Assembly: GCA_049511415.1 (NCBI GenBank)
Contig: JBEKYC010000019.1
Span: 1 to 64,000 of the forward strand
DNA from: Bog-159 sp049511415
GTDB lineage: Bacteria > Acidobacteriota > Terriglobia > Bryobacterales > Bryobacteraceae
DNA: 64,000 bases
Reading direction: 5' to 3'
Shown piece after piece: positions 17,090-25,582 of the stretch (positions within the stretch are counted from its first letter, which is position 1; each line of letters begins with the position of its first letter). The notes beneath the pieces were generated by a model. It saw nothing but the letters and a program-made list of their open reading frames with translations. It ran no database searches and had not been told where the DNA came from. A program made the translations under genes and the position numbers.

Positions 17090-18817
17090 ATGGCGAAATT
17101 CTTCTTTGGCCTGATCGCCGGTGTCCTCTTGTGTGTGGTCGGCGGCTTCGTGCTGATCTTCGCATTGGCGCGCATGTTTCGCGAAACTCCCCCCGCCGTG
17201 GCGCAAAATTCGGTGCTCGAACTGCGGCTGGAAGGCGACATTCCGGAGCGCCCGCCGATGGACGTGCCTTTCGGCGCGCTGGCTGACCGCTCCACTCCCA
17301 CCGTCACGAACGTCTGGATGCTGCTGCGCAAAGCGGCGGCCGATTCGCGTGTCAAAGCCGTCGTATTACAGCCGCAATCGCTCGGCGTGGGCTGGGGTAA
17401 GCTGCAGGAATTCCGCGCCGACCTGGAGCAATTCAAGAAATCCGGCAAGCCCCTGTTCGCCTATCTCAAAACCCCCGGCGCGCGCGAGTATTACCTGGCC
17501 TCGGTCGCCAACCGCGTCTATCTTGGCCCTTCCGACTGGATCAATCTCAAGGGAATGCGGGTCGAACTGATGTACTTCAAGAAGACGCTGGAAAAGATCG
17601 GCGTCGACGTGCAGGTGGAGCACGACGGCAAGTACAAAGATTTCGGGGATATGTTCACGCGCACTTCCATGAGTCCGGAAACTCACGAAGTGATGGAAAG
17701 CGTGCTGGATGGCCTGTATGGCAATCTGGTCGATGGCATCGCCGCCGGCCGTAAGAAAACTCCCGAAGCGGTGCGCGCCCTGATCGACAAAGGGCCCTTT
17801 CTGTCTGCCGCGGCCCTCTCGGATGGCCTGGTTGACGATTTGCGCTACGAAGACCAGATGTTCGGCGACCTGGAGCGGCAGGTCGCGCTCGGCAAGCTGA
17901 ACCGGCTGTCTACCGGCCACTATCTGAAGATCCCCGCCGATTCCCTGGGACTGGAAGGCCGCCACAAGATCGCCATGCTGGTGGGCGACGGCGCCATCAC
18001 GCGCGGCGGATCGGATGACGACGGCGTCTCCGATGACGGCATCCAGGCCTCCGGCTTCAACAAGCTGGTGCGGCGGGTAGCCGCTGACTCGTCGCTCGAC
18101 GGCGTGATTGTCCGCATTGATTCGCCCGGCGGCGACGCGGTAGCCTCCGACGAAATCTGGCGCGAAATGAATCTCCTGAGCAAGAAGAAGCCCACCGTGA
18201 TTTCGATGTCCGACGTGGCCGCTTCCGGCGGATATTACATGGCCATGACCGGCGATCCCATCGTGGCGTATCCCGGAACCGAAACCGGATCCATCGGCGT
18301 GGTCTTCGGCAAACCCGATCTGCACGGCCTTTACGACAAACTGGGCATCACCAAGGACAGCTTGCAGCGCGGTGCCTTTGCCGGCATCGATTCCGATTAC
18401 CATCCCCTGTCTCCCGTCGAGCTGGCCAAACTGAAAGAAGGCATCGACGCCAATTATCACGACTTCGTCGCCAAAGTCGCGCAAGCCCGCCGCCGCCCAT
18501 TCGATCAGATCGACGCGCTGGCGCAAGGGCGCGTATGGCTCGGCGCGCAAGCCGCCTCCAACGGTCTGATAGACCATTTGGGCGGCATCGACCGCGCATT
18601 GGAATTGGTGAAACAGAAGGCGCACATCCCGGCGTCCGAAAATGTGACCATTGTCATGTATCCCGCCCGGCGCAGCATTCTGGACGTGCTGTTTGGCCGT
18701 TCGACGGACAGCTTGCTGGAATCGCGCCTGCGGCGTCTGCTCAAAGCATGGCCGCCGGAAATCTGGACTCAAGGCGGCCTGCTGCGTCTGGTCCCGTTTT
18801 CAGTGAATGCCTTCTAA
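17090..18817 (+). CDS. sppA: Signal peptide peptidase SppA, 67-kDa type
   Basis: 575 residues, the length of the long two-domain SppA. An N-terminal transmembrane segment (about 7-28) anchors it in the inner membrane. The catalytic dyad is visible. The lysine region HDGKYKDFGD corresponds to the E. coli GKYKS site (K181 or K183), and the serine is S379 in DVAASGGYYMAM. The TGSIGVVFGKPD segment also belongs to the S49 core. It degrades cleaved signal peptides and other membrane-embedded fragments. The start was placed at the ATG directly after a short hairpin. Confidence 0.92.
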   Translation: MAKFFFGLIAGVLLCVVGGFVLIFALARMFRETPPAVAQNSVLELRLEGDIPERPPMDVPFGALADRSTPTVTNVWMLLRKAAADSRVKAVVLQPQSLGVGWGKLQEFRADLEQFKKSGKPLFAYLKTPGAREYYLASVANRVYLGPSDWINLKGMRVELMYFKKTLEKIGVDVQVEHDGKYKDFGDMFTRTSMSPETHEVMESVLDGLYGNLVDGIAAGRKKTPEAVRALIDKGPFLSAAALSDGLVDDLRYEDQMFGDLERQVALGKLNRLSTGHYLKIPADSLGLEGRHKIAMLVGDGAITRGGSDDDGVSDDGIQASGFNKLVRRVAADSSLDGVIVRIDSPGGDAVASDEIWREMNLLSKKKPTVISMSDVAASGGYYMAMTGDPIVAYPGTETGSIGVVFGKPDLHGLYDKLGITKDSLQRGAFAGIDSDYHPLSPVELAKLKEGIDANYHDFVAKVAQARRRPFDQIDALAQGRVWLGAQAASNGLIDHLGGIDRALELVKQKAHIPASENVTIVMYPARRSILDVLFGRSTDSLLESRLRRLLKAWPPEIWTQGGLLRLVPFSVNAF

Positions 18818-18880
18818 GAACGTAAGTAACATCACTATGTTTCTTTAGCGCCGCGCCGTATCGGTGGGACAATTGGGCGC

Positions 18881-19618
18881 ATGCATAAGACCATCCGCAG
18901 CCTTGTCTGTTCCCCGGTGGTTTTCGTTTCGTTGTGTGCGGCCGCCACTCCTGGCCGCGTTCCACTGAGTTCCTTACAACTAAACGGCTCCGCCACTTTT
19001 CTCCAATCGGAAGGCGCCATCGAGCTGACCAGCACTACCGGCCAGGAATCCGCTGCTTTCATTCCCACGGCGTTTACGTTGGGACCGACCGGCGAATTTG
19101 TGGCCACCTTTGAATATGAAGCGCGGTCCGTGCACGATGTGTGCGTTGGCGATGGGCTGGCCTTCGTCGCGCAGAACACTAGCGCAGGCGCGAGTTACCT
19201 GGGACTTGGTGGCTCGGGCTTGGGATTCTTTACCTTAACGGACGCGCCTGCAATAGGCATCACGTTCGACTATTACTCCAACGCCTATACGGGCACGCCG
19301 CCGAATACTGCGGGCATCGCGGTGCCGATCGGCATGGACTTGAGCTGGACGACACCGGACCCGCCGCCATACCAGCCCGTTCCGAGTCCGTCGCGTTATG
19401 TCTGGGTGATCTATAAGAACGCCACCAGCCTGATGCGGGTTTATTACAGTGCGACGCCTACAATGCCATCCACGCCGCTGCTGGAGAGGGTGTTGCCGCA
19501 AGATCTTTCCACGGCTTTCGGCGGCCAGGCGTACTTCGGCCTCACCGGCGGGACCGGCTCATGTGCCGCGGTGCAGATAATCAATTACCTGGGGCTGGAT
19601 ATCAGCAACGCTCCGTAG
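18881..19618 (+). CDS. Secreted L-type (legume-like) lectin domain protein
   Basis: 245 residues with a signal peptide (about 1-22). The mature region resembles the L-type lectin beta-sandwich: an acidic GDGLAFVAQN strand, then LGLGGSGLGF, then ITFDYYSNAYTG, which correspond to the carbohydrate and metal-binding loops of that fold. A C-terminal FGGQAYFGLTGGTGSCAA is the usual FGFSA(S/T)TG strand of legume lectins. It is probably extracellular or periplasmic and sugar-binding. The neighbours (aldose epimerase and fucosidase) fit glycan use, but they lie after a 66-bp gap and may be a separate transcript. Confidence 0.65.
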   Translation: MHKTIRSLVCSPVVFVSLCAAATPGRVPLSSLQLNGSATFLQSEGAIELTSTTGQESAAFIPTAFTLGPTGEFVATFEYEARSVHDVCVGDGLAFVAQNTSAGASYLGLGGSGLGFFTLTDAPAIGITFDYYSNAYTGTPPNTAGIAVPIGMDLSWTTPDPPPYQPVPSPSRYVWVIYKNATSLMRVYYSATPTMPSTPLLERVLPQDLSTAFGGQAYFGLTGGTGSCAAVQIINYLGLDISNAP

Positions 19619-19684
19619 GCTGAATAACGTGGCGCGGGCCGCGATCAACCTCGCGATACAACCGCTAACGTACAATAGGATCAA

Positions 19685-20101
19685 ATGCACGCGAGGGCGA
19701 TTTTCCTGTCCGCTTGTCTTGCCGCTGTTTGTCTAGCCGGGCCAGTTCCCGCCACCATTCGCGGCACGCTCGTGCAACGCCCCGACCATCCCCCCGCCAT
19801 CCAGATCGCCGATCATGGCCTCGTCTCGCTCGATGGCGACGAACCCACCAAAGGCGTCCTCAACGACAAACGCCTGGCCGGCTTCGATCTGGAAGCCAAG
19901 GGCCACTTCACCGCGCCGGACCAGTTCCTGGTGGACCCCATCCACACCAAGGCGATGTTCATCCATAAGGATGGCCATGTTAAGGTGATCACTTACTGGT
20001 GTGACGTCTGCTCCATCCGCACCTACACGCCCGGGCCATGCTGGTGCTGCCAAAAGGAGACTCTGCTCGATCTCCGCGATCCCGACCAGGATCTGCAATG
20101 A
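19685..20101 (+). CDS. Small secreted cysteine-containing protein of unknown function
   Basis: 138 residues with a signal peptide (about 1-19). The mature domain ends with a cysteine cluster WCDVCSIRTYTPGPCWCCQKE (CxxC, then CxCC) that could bind metal or form disulfides. The stop overlaps the aldose epimerase start by 4 bp (ATGA at 20098-20101), which implies co-translation. I do not recognise the family. Confidence 0.6.
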   Translation: MHARAIFLSACLAAVCLAGPVPATIRGTLVQRPDHPPAIQIADHGLVSLDGDEPTKGVLNDKRLAGFDLEAKGHFTAPDQFLVDPIHTKAMFIHKDGHVKVITYWCDVCSIRTYTPGPCWCCQKETLLDLRDPDQDLQ

Positions 20102-21114
20102 AATTCACCGCCGCTCTTCTGTTTCCTCTTATGTCATTCGCCGCCAACTATACCGCCGCTAAAGCCGTCGTCGACGGCGTGGAGGTCGTGCGCCTGGCCG
20201 ATGCCGCGCGCCATGCGGAAGTGACCATCGTGCCCTCGCTGGGCAACCTGGCCTACGAGTTCCAGGTGAATGGCAAGAACGTATTCTGGCTGCCCTACAA
20301 AACCCTGGCCGAGATGCAGGCCAAGCCGCAGTTCGGCGGCATTCCGTTTCTGGCGCCCTGGGCCAATCGCCTCAGCGAGTACGCCTTTTGGGCCAATGGC
20401 AAGAAGTACCAGCTCAACCGCGACCTCGGCAACCTGCGCCCCGATCAGAATCAAAATCCCATACACGGGTTGCTTACGGTTTCGCCCGATTGGCAGGTGA
20501 CCGCCCTCGATCCCGGTTCCGATTCCGCCTGTGTCACCAGCCGTCTGGATTTCTGGAAGCATCCCGACCTGATGGCCCAGTTCCCGTTCGCGCACACCGT
20601 CGAAATGACCCACTGCCTGCGCGAAGGCGTGCTGGAAGTGCGCACCACAATCCACAATCTCTCCACCGATCCCATGCCCGTGGGTATCGGCTTCCATCCG
20701 TACTTCCAGCTTCACGACGCGCCGCGCGAACAGTGGAAGGTGCACTTGGCGGCCCGCGACCACCTGATACTTTCGCCGAAAGTGATTCCCACCGGTGAGA
20801 GTAAGCCGGTCGAGTTCGCCGATCCGCTGCCGCTGGCGGGCGTCTTCCTCGACGATGTGTTCAGCGGCCTGCCGCCGGACGCGGCGTTCTCGGTCGAAGG
20901 CTTGCGCGAGAAGATCACCGTAAAGTACGGCCCGAAGTACACCGTCGCGGTGGTTTATGCGCCAAAGGGCCGCGCGTTCATCTGCTTTGAGCCCATGTCC
21001 ACCATCACCGACGGTTTCAACCTGGCGCACGCCGGAATCTACAAGGATCTGCAGAGTATCGCGCCCGGAGCGGAATGGCGCGAGAGCTTCTGGATTTCGC
21101 CCACCGGTTTCTGA
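20098..21114 (+). CDS. Aldose 1-epimerase (mutarotase) family protein
   Basis: 338 residues with a short signal-like N-terminus (TAALLFPLMSFAA). Family features include the IPFLAPWANRLSEYAFWANG segment (the substrate-binding NR), NPIHGLL with its histidine, GFHPYFQL with a second histidine, and a late FEPMS segment carrying a Glu. It interconverts alpha and beta anomers of aldohexoses, here probably in the periplasm. It lies between the Cys-rich secreted protein and a fucosidase, consistent with glycan processing. Confidence 0.82.
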   Translation: MKFTAALLFPLMSFAANYTAAKAVVDGVEVVRLADAARHAEVTIVPSLGNLAYEFQVNGKNVFWLPYKTLAEMQAKPQFGGIPFLAPWANRLSEYAFWANGKKYQLNRDLGNLRPDQNQNPIHGLLTVSPDWQVTALDPGSDSACVTSRLDFWKHPDLMAQFPFAHTVEMTHCLREGVLEVRTTIHNLSTDPMPVGIGFHPYFQLHDAPREQWKVHLAARDHLILSPKVIPTGESKPVEFADPLPLAGVFLDDVFSGLPPDAAFSVEGLREKITVKYGPKYTVAVVYAPKGRAFICFEPMSTITDGFNLAHAGIYKDLQSIAPGAEWRESFWISPTGF

Positions 21115-21172
21115 CCCAGGCGTTCCGCCCGCCACGGATGTAATATATGGTCTGTTCCATAGGGAGCCAACC

Positions 21173-22459
21173 ATGCAACTTTCCCGCAGACACTGTCTGA
21201 CCCTTCTGGGCGCCGGCGCCGCCATGGCCGCCGCGCCCGGCAGCGACGCCGATCGCGAACGCCGCATGAAATGGTGGCACGAGGCCAAGTTCGGCATGTT
21301 CATCCACTGGGGCCTGTACAGCGTCCTGGGCCGGCATGAATGGGCCATGGAGGAGGAAGGCATCCCCGTGGCGGAATACCAGCTTCTGGCCGACCGCTTC
21401 ACGCCCAAGCCCAATGCCGCGCGCGATTGGGCGCGGCTGGCCAAGCGGGCCGGCCAGAAGTACATGGTGATGACCACCAAGCATCATGAAGGCTTCTGCC
21501 TTTTCAACACCCAGTACACGGATTACTGCGCGCCCAAACAGGCCTGCGGCCGCGACCTGGTCAAGGAGTTCGTGGAAGCCGCCCGCGGTGAGGGCCTGCG
21601 CGTGGGCTTCTATCATTCCTTGATGGACTGGCACCATCCGGACGGCGCGCGTTGCATGAACGACGAGGCTGCCCGCCGCCGCTTCGTCGACTATGTGCAC
21701 GGCGAAATCCGCGAGTTGATGACCAACTACGGCAAGATCGACGTGCTCTGGTACGACGTGGCCTGGCCGCTCGACGCCGCCGCCTGGGAGTCCGAAAAGA
21801 TGAACAAGATGGTGTTCGAGCTGCAGCCCGACATCATCGTCAACAATCGGAATCAGCTACCCGGCGACTTCTCCACGCCCGAGCAGGAGATCAGCGCCGC
21901 CAAAGGCGGCATCGCCTGGGAATCCTGCATGACCATGAACGATAGCTGGGGCTATCAGGCCGCCGACGACGCCTGGAAGACGCCTAAGCAGATCGTGCGT
22001 AATCTGGGGCTGTGCGCGCGCGATGGCGGCAATTACCTGCTGAACATCGGACCCCGCGGCGACGGCTCCATTCCTTCCGATTCCGTGCGCATCCTCACGG
22101 CCGTAGGTCATTGGATGGACCGCAACGGCCAGACCATCTACCAAGCCGAGCCGTGCCGCGTGCATTCCTCCGAATGCGCCGGCTTCACGCGCAAAGGCAA
22201 CACGCTGTACATGCACGTGCATTTCTGGCCGGGGGAGACGGTCGCGCTGGGAGGACTGAAAACCAAGGTGCTGTCCGCGAAGCTGCTGGCCGGCGGGACG
22301 CCCGTCAAGTTCACGCAGGAAGAATTCCGCGTGCGGTTTACCGGCCTGCCGAAGACCGCCCCGGACGATCCTGTGACCGTGCTGGCGATCGAGTGCGATG
22401 CGGAGCCGGTGCAGGATACGGGGGCGGTGCGGCGCAATCGCCCCCGGCTGAAGGCATAG
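21173..22459 (+). CDS. Alpha-L-fucosidase, glycoside hydrolase family 29
   Basis: 428 residues. A twin-Arg-like leader (SRRHCLTLLGAGAAMAAAP) suggests Tat export. The GH29 hallmarks are WWHEAKFGMFIHWGLYS at the N-terminus, MVMTTKHHEGFCLF, FYHSLMDWHHP, and IDVLWYDVAWP with the nucleophile Asp. SWGYQ and LLNIGPRGDG follow. It releases alpha-linked fucose. An AGGGAG-like ribosome site is 4-8 bp ahead of the ATG at 21173. The last ~120 bp are overlapped antisense by the reading frame of a degraded HEPN gene. Confidence 0.9.
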   Translation: MQLSRRHCLTLLGAGAAMAAAPGSDADRERRMKWWHEAKFGMFIHWGLYSVLGRHEWAMEEEGIPVAEYQLLADRFTPKPNAARDWARLAKRAGQKYMVMTTKHHEGFCLFNTQYTDYCAPKQACGRDLVKEFVEAARGEGLRVGFYHSLMDWHHPDGARCMNDEAARRRFVDYVHGEIRELMTNYGKIDVLWYDVAWPLDAAAWESEKMNKMVFELQPDIIVNNRNQLPGDFSTPEQEISAAKGGIAWESCMTMNDSWGYQAADDAWKTPKQIVRNLGLCARDGGNYLLNIGPRGDGSIPSDSVRILTAVGHWMDRNGQTIYQAEPCRVHSSECAGFTRKGNTLYMHVHFWPGETVALGGLKTKVLSAKLLAGGTPVKFTQEEFRVRFTGLPKTAPDDPVTVLAIECDAEPVQDTGAVRRNRPRLKA

Positions 22460-23604
22460 GGCATTTTTGCCGCGTATTCCAACACGGCGCCGCTTGACTC
22501 AGCCAAACTGGTCGATCTTCGTCAAAGAGGCTTATACAGGTAGAAGGCAGCCGCCTGCCAAACCACCAAACCAGAACAGACAGTTTTTGGCCAAGTAACC
22601 GCTCGAATCCCGTCCCGATTTCTCCGTACACGTGGAGGGCGAGGAGTGCCATAGACTCGCACAATCGGTTCCAGTCAATCTGCTTGAGCGAGATTCGCTG
22701 GTGGAAGGGCCGATAGTGCACGAGAGCGTTCCTGAGCTGGTATATCTTTCTGGCCACAAACGTCTCGCTCCTAGCACCCTTCGGAATCGCCTCGCCAATC
22801 GCCACTGCGGCTAGGCTCCTCCCGAGGATACCAGCCCAGGGTTGCCTCTAGCGTAAACGCCATTTCAGCCCAAGGCCGTGAAATCCCAAGGGCACTCATC
22901 AGGCCCTGGGCCTTACTGTGCGCGTACAGCGCCTCCAAGCACCGGTACAACGCCAGAAAGAGAGCGCTGGGGTCCATATCAAGGATGGCGCGGCATAGAA
23001 TCTCATATGGTATCGATCTCGGGCTCAGGTCAGCCACTAGATCCAGTATTCTGGCAAGCTGCTCGTCGACCCACTGGTCCATCCTTCGCCGGTCCGAAAG
23101 ACATATCAGGAAAAATATCCTGGACGACTCGTCGGCAGGCAGGTCAGCAGCAGAAAACACCTGAATCTTGGGGTAAAGGCCAGACAGCAGGAAGCAATCA
23201 TGACCATCGTAATTAGGAGTTGACACCCGATCCTCGAACTCCACGATATTCCTTATTTGGGCCGGCGAAGCCGCGGGAGCAGGGGCAACCTCGTACAGGA
23301 AGGCAGTGAGGCGTCCTCCGTCCAGATCTTCCGTTTGGAGCGGCGCCGGGCAGGCCGGGGCGTCAAGGCCCGACGTCATGAAGAAGGCACGGTTTTGAAT
23401 ATCGAAGCGGGCAATTTTGACCGAGGCCGAGAATGATAGCTCCGAAATGAGGGAGGCATGCAACAGAAATTGCCTCCCCGAGCTGGTGGTCTTTACCCAG
23501 CGAGGCTTGCCGGCATTCGAGAGCGGTTCCAACCGACTCGCGCAGTATTCATCAAGGGATCGGAATACCGCCGTATTGGCCGCGATCATACTTCGCGAGG
23601 GCAT
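22338..23604 (-). pseudogene. Frameshifted gene for a HEPN-type protein
   Basis: Two minus-strand frames look like pieces of one protein. The first (from an ATG near 23604 down to 22771) reads smoothly to TLGWYPREEP and then into a short stop. The second opens in another frame at about 22820 and continues with GEAIPKGARSETFVARKIYQ, then LRNALVHYRPFHQ. That last piece contains an R-N-A-L-V-H (Rx4H) HEPN ribonuclease-type motif followed by an amphipathic helix. One indel near 22800-22840 would join them to a protein of about 350 residues. The second frame loses its natural end and runs into the fucosidase gene. HEPN proteins are common in defence and toxin systems; no partner is evident. Boundaries are approximate. 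Confidence 0.55.
22509..22535 (+). pseudogene. Short remnant resembling the DUF104 antitoxin gene
   Basis: A stretch containing GGTCGATCTTCG and then AAAGAGGC matches the interior of the intact DUF104 gene around 24022-24043 at nearly every base and in the same orientation. It reads (L)VDLRQRGLY before a stop, against PVDLRERGIS in the intact copy. It is too short to be functional. It may mark a lost second copy or a recombination footprint; chance similarity is not excluded. Confidence 0.3.
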
Positions 23605-23645
23605 CAACTGGCTCGCCAACACGGTTCCATGTTTGGTACATTAAA

Positions 23646-23817
23646 GTCCTCATCGATCAGCACCTTGAACGCCTCATTGAAAACCGCGCGCTCATACAGT
23701 CCGGAAATGGCCGTCCGCCTCTCCATCGCCTTCAATACCACCGCCGAAAGCTGGCTCTCCCAGCAGTTCCAGTACGATCTCGGCAAAGCAGGCAAGGATG
23801 GCTCGAGGGGCGCCTGA
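23646..23817 (+). pseudogene. HigA-type antitoxin C-terminal remnant
   Basis: The plus frame ending at the TGA at 23815 contains SPEMAVRLSIAFNTTAESWL followed by QQFQYDLGKA. This is the characteristic C-terminal half of HigA antitoxins (typically ISPEMALRLAKAFGTSPEFWL, then QxxYDL). The preceding HTH part is not recognisable and no toxin gene is next to it, so this is a fragment. It sits between the broken HEPN gene and the intact DUF104/MazF pair. Confidence 0.6.
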
Positions 23818-23908
23818 CCCAATGAGCGGGCGGTAGCTGCTGCGATTGAGCGCATTCCGGAGCCGGTACGCCTAGACTCGGCGACGCACGGCGCGGCATA
23901 CTGAAGTC

Positions 23909-24148
23909 ATGGTGAAGTCGGTCGAAGGGATCTACCGCAATGGAAAAGTCGAGCTCGTTGAACCTTTGGACGAGGCCGAGGGTTCCCGGGTGATCGTGAC
24001 GTGGCTCCATCCCGGCGAGCCGGTCGATCTTCGCGAAAGAGGCATCTCAGAGAGCGGGGCTGCCGATCTGCGCCGCCGCCTGGCCGCATTTGCCGAAGAT
24101 TGGGACCGGCCGGAAATGGCTGTGTACGATGAACTGCCGCCGCGGTGA
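23909..24148 (+). CDS. DUF104 (AF2212-like) antitoxin
   Basis: 79 residues. The N-terminus MVKSVEGIYRNGKVELVEPL is the DUF104/AF2212 small beta-fold seen in antitoxins, followed by an acidic, helical C-terminal toxin-binding tail. The next gene, a MazF/PemK toxin, starts 20 bp inside this gene. This gene order and overlap are usual for type II toxin-antitoxin pairs. No mutation is visible. Confidence 0.78.
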   Translation: MVKSVEGIYRNGKVELVEPLDEAEGSRVIVTWLHPGEPVDLRERGISESGAADLRRRLAAFAEDWDRPEMAVYDELPPR

Positions 24149-24476
24149 CATCGTTCTGGTTCTTTTTCCAGACTCCAACTTGCGTACCGCGAAGCGGCGG
24201 CCCGCGCTCGTCGTGCAAGCGGATGAGTCGGCGTCGGAACTCGCCCAGACCATCGTAGCCATGATCACCAGCAACATGACCCGCGCGGGCCATCCATCCC
24301 GAGTGACCGTGAGGATAAACGATCAGAGCGCAGCAATGTCCGGCCTACTTATGGATTCGGTGATCATGACCGATAATCTCGCCACGGTGCGCTACTCCGA
24401 GATAGATCGAGTGCTGGGGGTTTTTAGCAGGATGACAGAAGTCAACGGTGCCCTGCGAACTTCGCTGGGTTTGTAG
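24129..24476 (+). CDS. MazF/PemK-family endoribonuclease toxin
   Basis: 115 residues starting at the ATG at 24129, within the antitoxin gene. MazF landmarks are present: RRGDIVLVLFPDSN at the N-terminus, KRRPALVVQ, then AMITSNM, and the late SGLLMDSVIMTDN carrying the strand with DxxxTxD-like residues. It is expected to cut mRNA when unbound. The frame is complete, which makes it the only toxin among the recognisable modules in this window without obvious damage. Confidence 0.82.
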   Translation: MNCRRGDIVLVLFPDSNLRTAKRRPALVVQADESASELAQTIVAMITSNMTRAGHPSRVTVRINDQSAAMSGLLMDSVIMTDNLATVRYSEIDRVLGVFSRMTEVNGALRTSLGL

Positions 24477-24636
24477 TTTAGTCCTCGGACTCCTCCGCTT
24501 CCCACCGCCCCTGTTAACCTTTGGCTACCCGGCCCGTCCCCGCCCCTGCGGTATACTATCTTATGTAACAAGCAACACTCTGAGAGGTACCTTGTCCCTA
24601 CGCACTTTGGTTCGTCTTTTTACCCATATCCAATTG

Positions 24637-25578
24637 ATGCCCATCCTCGAAAGCGGCGAGGAGACCCTCGTCGGCGGCCAGGCCGTCATCGAGGGTGTTA
24701 TGATGCGTGCGCCGCACAGCTATTGCGTGGCGGTCCGCCGCCCCGACGGGCAAATCGTCACCGAGCAACAGCCTCTGGCGCGAATGTCCGAGACGCATCC
24801 CATTTTCAGATACCCCGTCGTGCGCGGCGTCGGGACCCTCTATCAGGCCATGGCCCTGGGCCTCAAAGCCCTCAAATTCTCCGCCAATTCCATGCTCGAG
24901 ACCGAGGCCCCCAAAGCCGAAAAGGCCGAAAAGAAGGAAATCCCCAACTGGGCCATCAGCCTCAACCTGATCGTCTCCCTGGCGTTTTTCATCTTCATGT
25001 ATAAGTTCGTGCCCCTGTTCGCCGTCACTTCGCTCGAAAAGGTATACCCGATCCTCAAAGGCCGCATCGCTTTCAACGCCGCCGACGGCATCATCCGCAT
25101 CGCCATTTTCCTCGCGTTTCTGTTCATCATTTCGCGCATGAAAGACATCCACCGCGTCTTCGAATATCACGGCGCGGAACACAAAGTGGTCTTCAACTTC
25201 GAATCCGGCAAGCCGGTCAACGTGCAAAACGCGCAATCCTTCACCACCTTCCATCCCCGCTGCGGCACCAGCTTCCTGATGGTCGTCATGGTAGTGTCCA
25301 TGGTGGTCTACACGCTGATTCCTTTCTCCGGCTTCGGCATGAAACTGCTCAGCCGCGTGCTGCTGCTGCCCGTGATCGCCGGCGTCAGCTACGAACTGAT
25401 CCGCTACGCCGCCAGGCGCCAAGGCTCCTTCCTGGCCACCCTCGCCGCGCCCGGCCTGTGGCTGCAGCGCATCACCACCAAGCCGCCGTCCGATGAACAG
25501 GCCACCGTAGCCATCCAGGCGCTCGAAGGCGCCATGGCTCTGGAGCAATCCCAGGGCGGCGAACTGGTCATCGCCTGA
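24637..25578 (+). CDS. DUF1385 (YqhQ-like) integral membrane protein
   Basis: 313 residues from ATG 24637. A TTG at 24592 with GAGAGG upstream would add 15 residues and is a fair alternative. The DUF1385 hallmarks are GGQAVIEGVMMRAPHSYCVAVR near the start (shown in part), FEYHGAEHKVVFNFE, and FHPRCGTSF with three or four hydrophobic segments. Function is not established. Membership is clear from the GAEHK and HPRCGTSF signatures. It lies 4 bp upstream of prfA, an order often conserved (yqhQ-prfA-prmC) in several phyla. Confidence 0.85.
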   Translation: MPILESGEETLVGGQAVIEGVMMRAPHSYCVAVRRPDGQIVTEQQPLARMSETHPIFRYPVVRGVGTLYQAMALGLKALKFSANSMLETEAPKAEKAEKKEIPNWAISLNLIVSLAFFIFMYKFVPLFAVTSLEKVYPILKGRIAFNAADGIIRIAIFLAFLFIISRMKDIHRVFEYHGAEHKVVFNFESGKPVNVQNAQSFTTFHPRCGTSFLMVVMVVSMVVYTLIPFSGFGMKLLSRVLLLPVIAGVSYELIRYAARRQGSFLATLAAPGLWLQRITTKPPSDEQATVAIQALEGAMALEQSQGGELVIA

Positions 25579-25582
25579 CGTC

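Noticed and set aside
17366..18772. 468-residue minus-strand reading
   Set aside because: Antisense shadow of sppA, which is strongly supported by its catalytic motifs.
23604..23690. Minus-strand KVLIDEDFN segment as the start of a DUF5615 toxin
   Set aside because: Only nine residues match, no start codon is suitably placed, and the plus-strand HigA remnant explains the region better.
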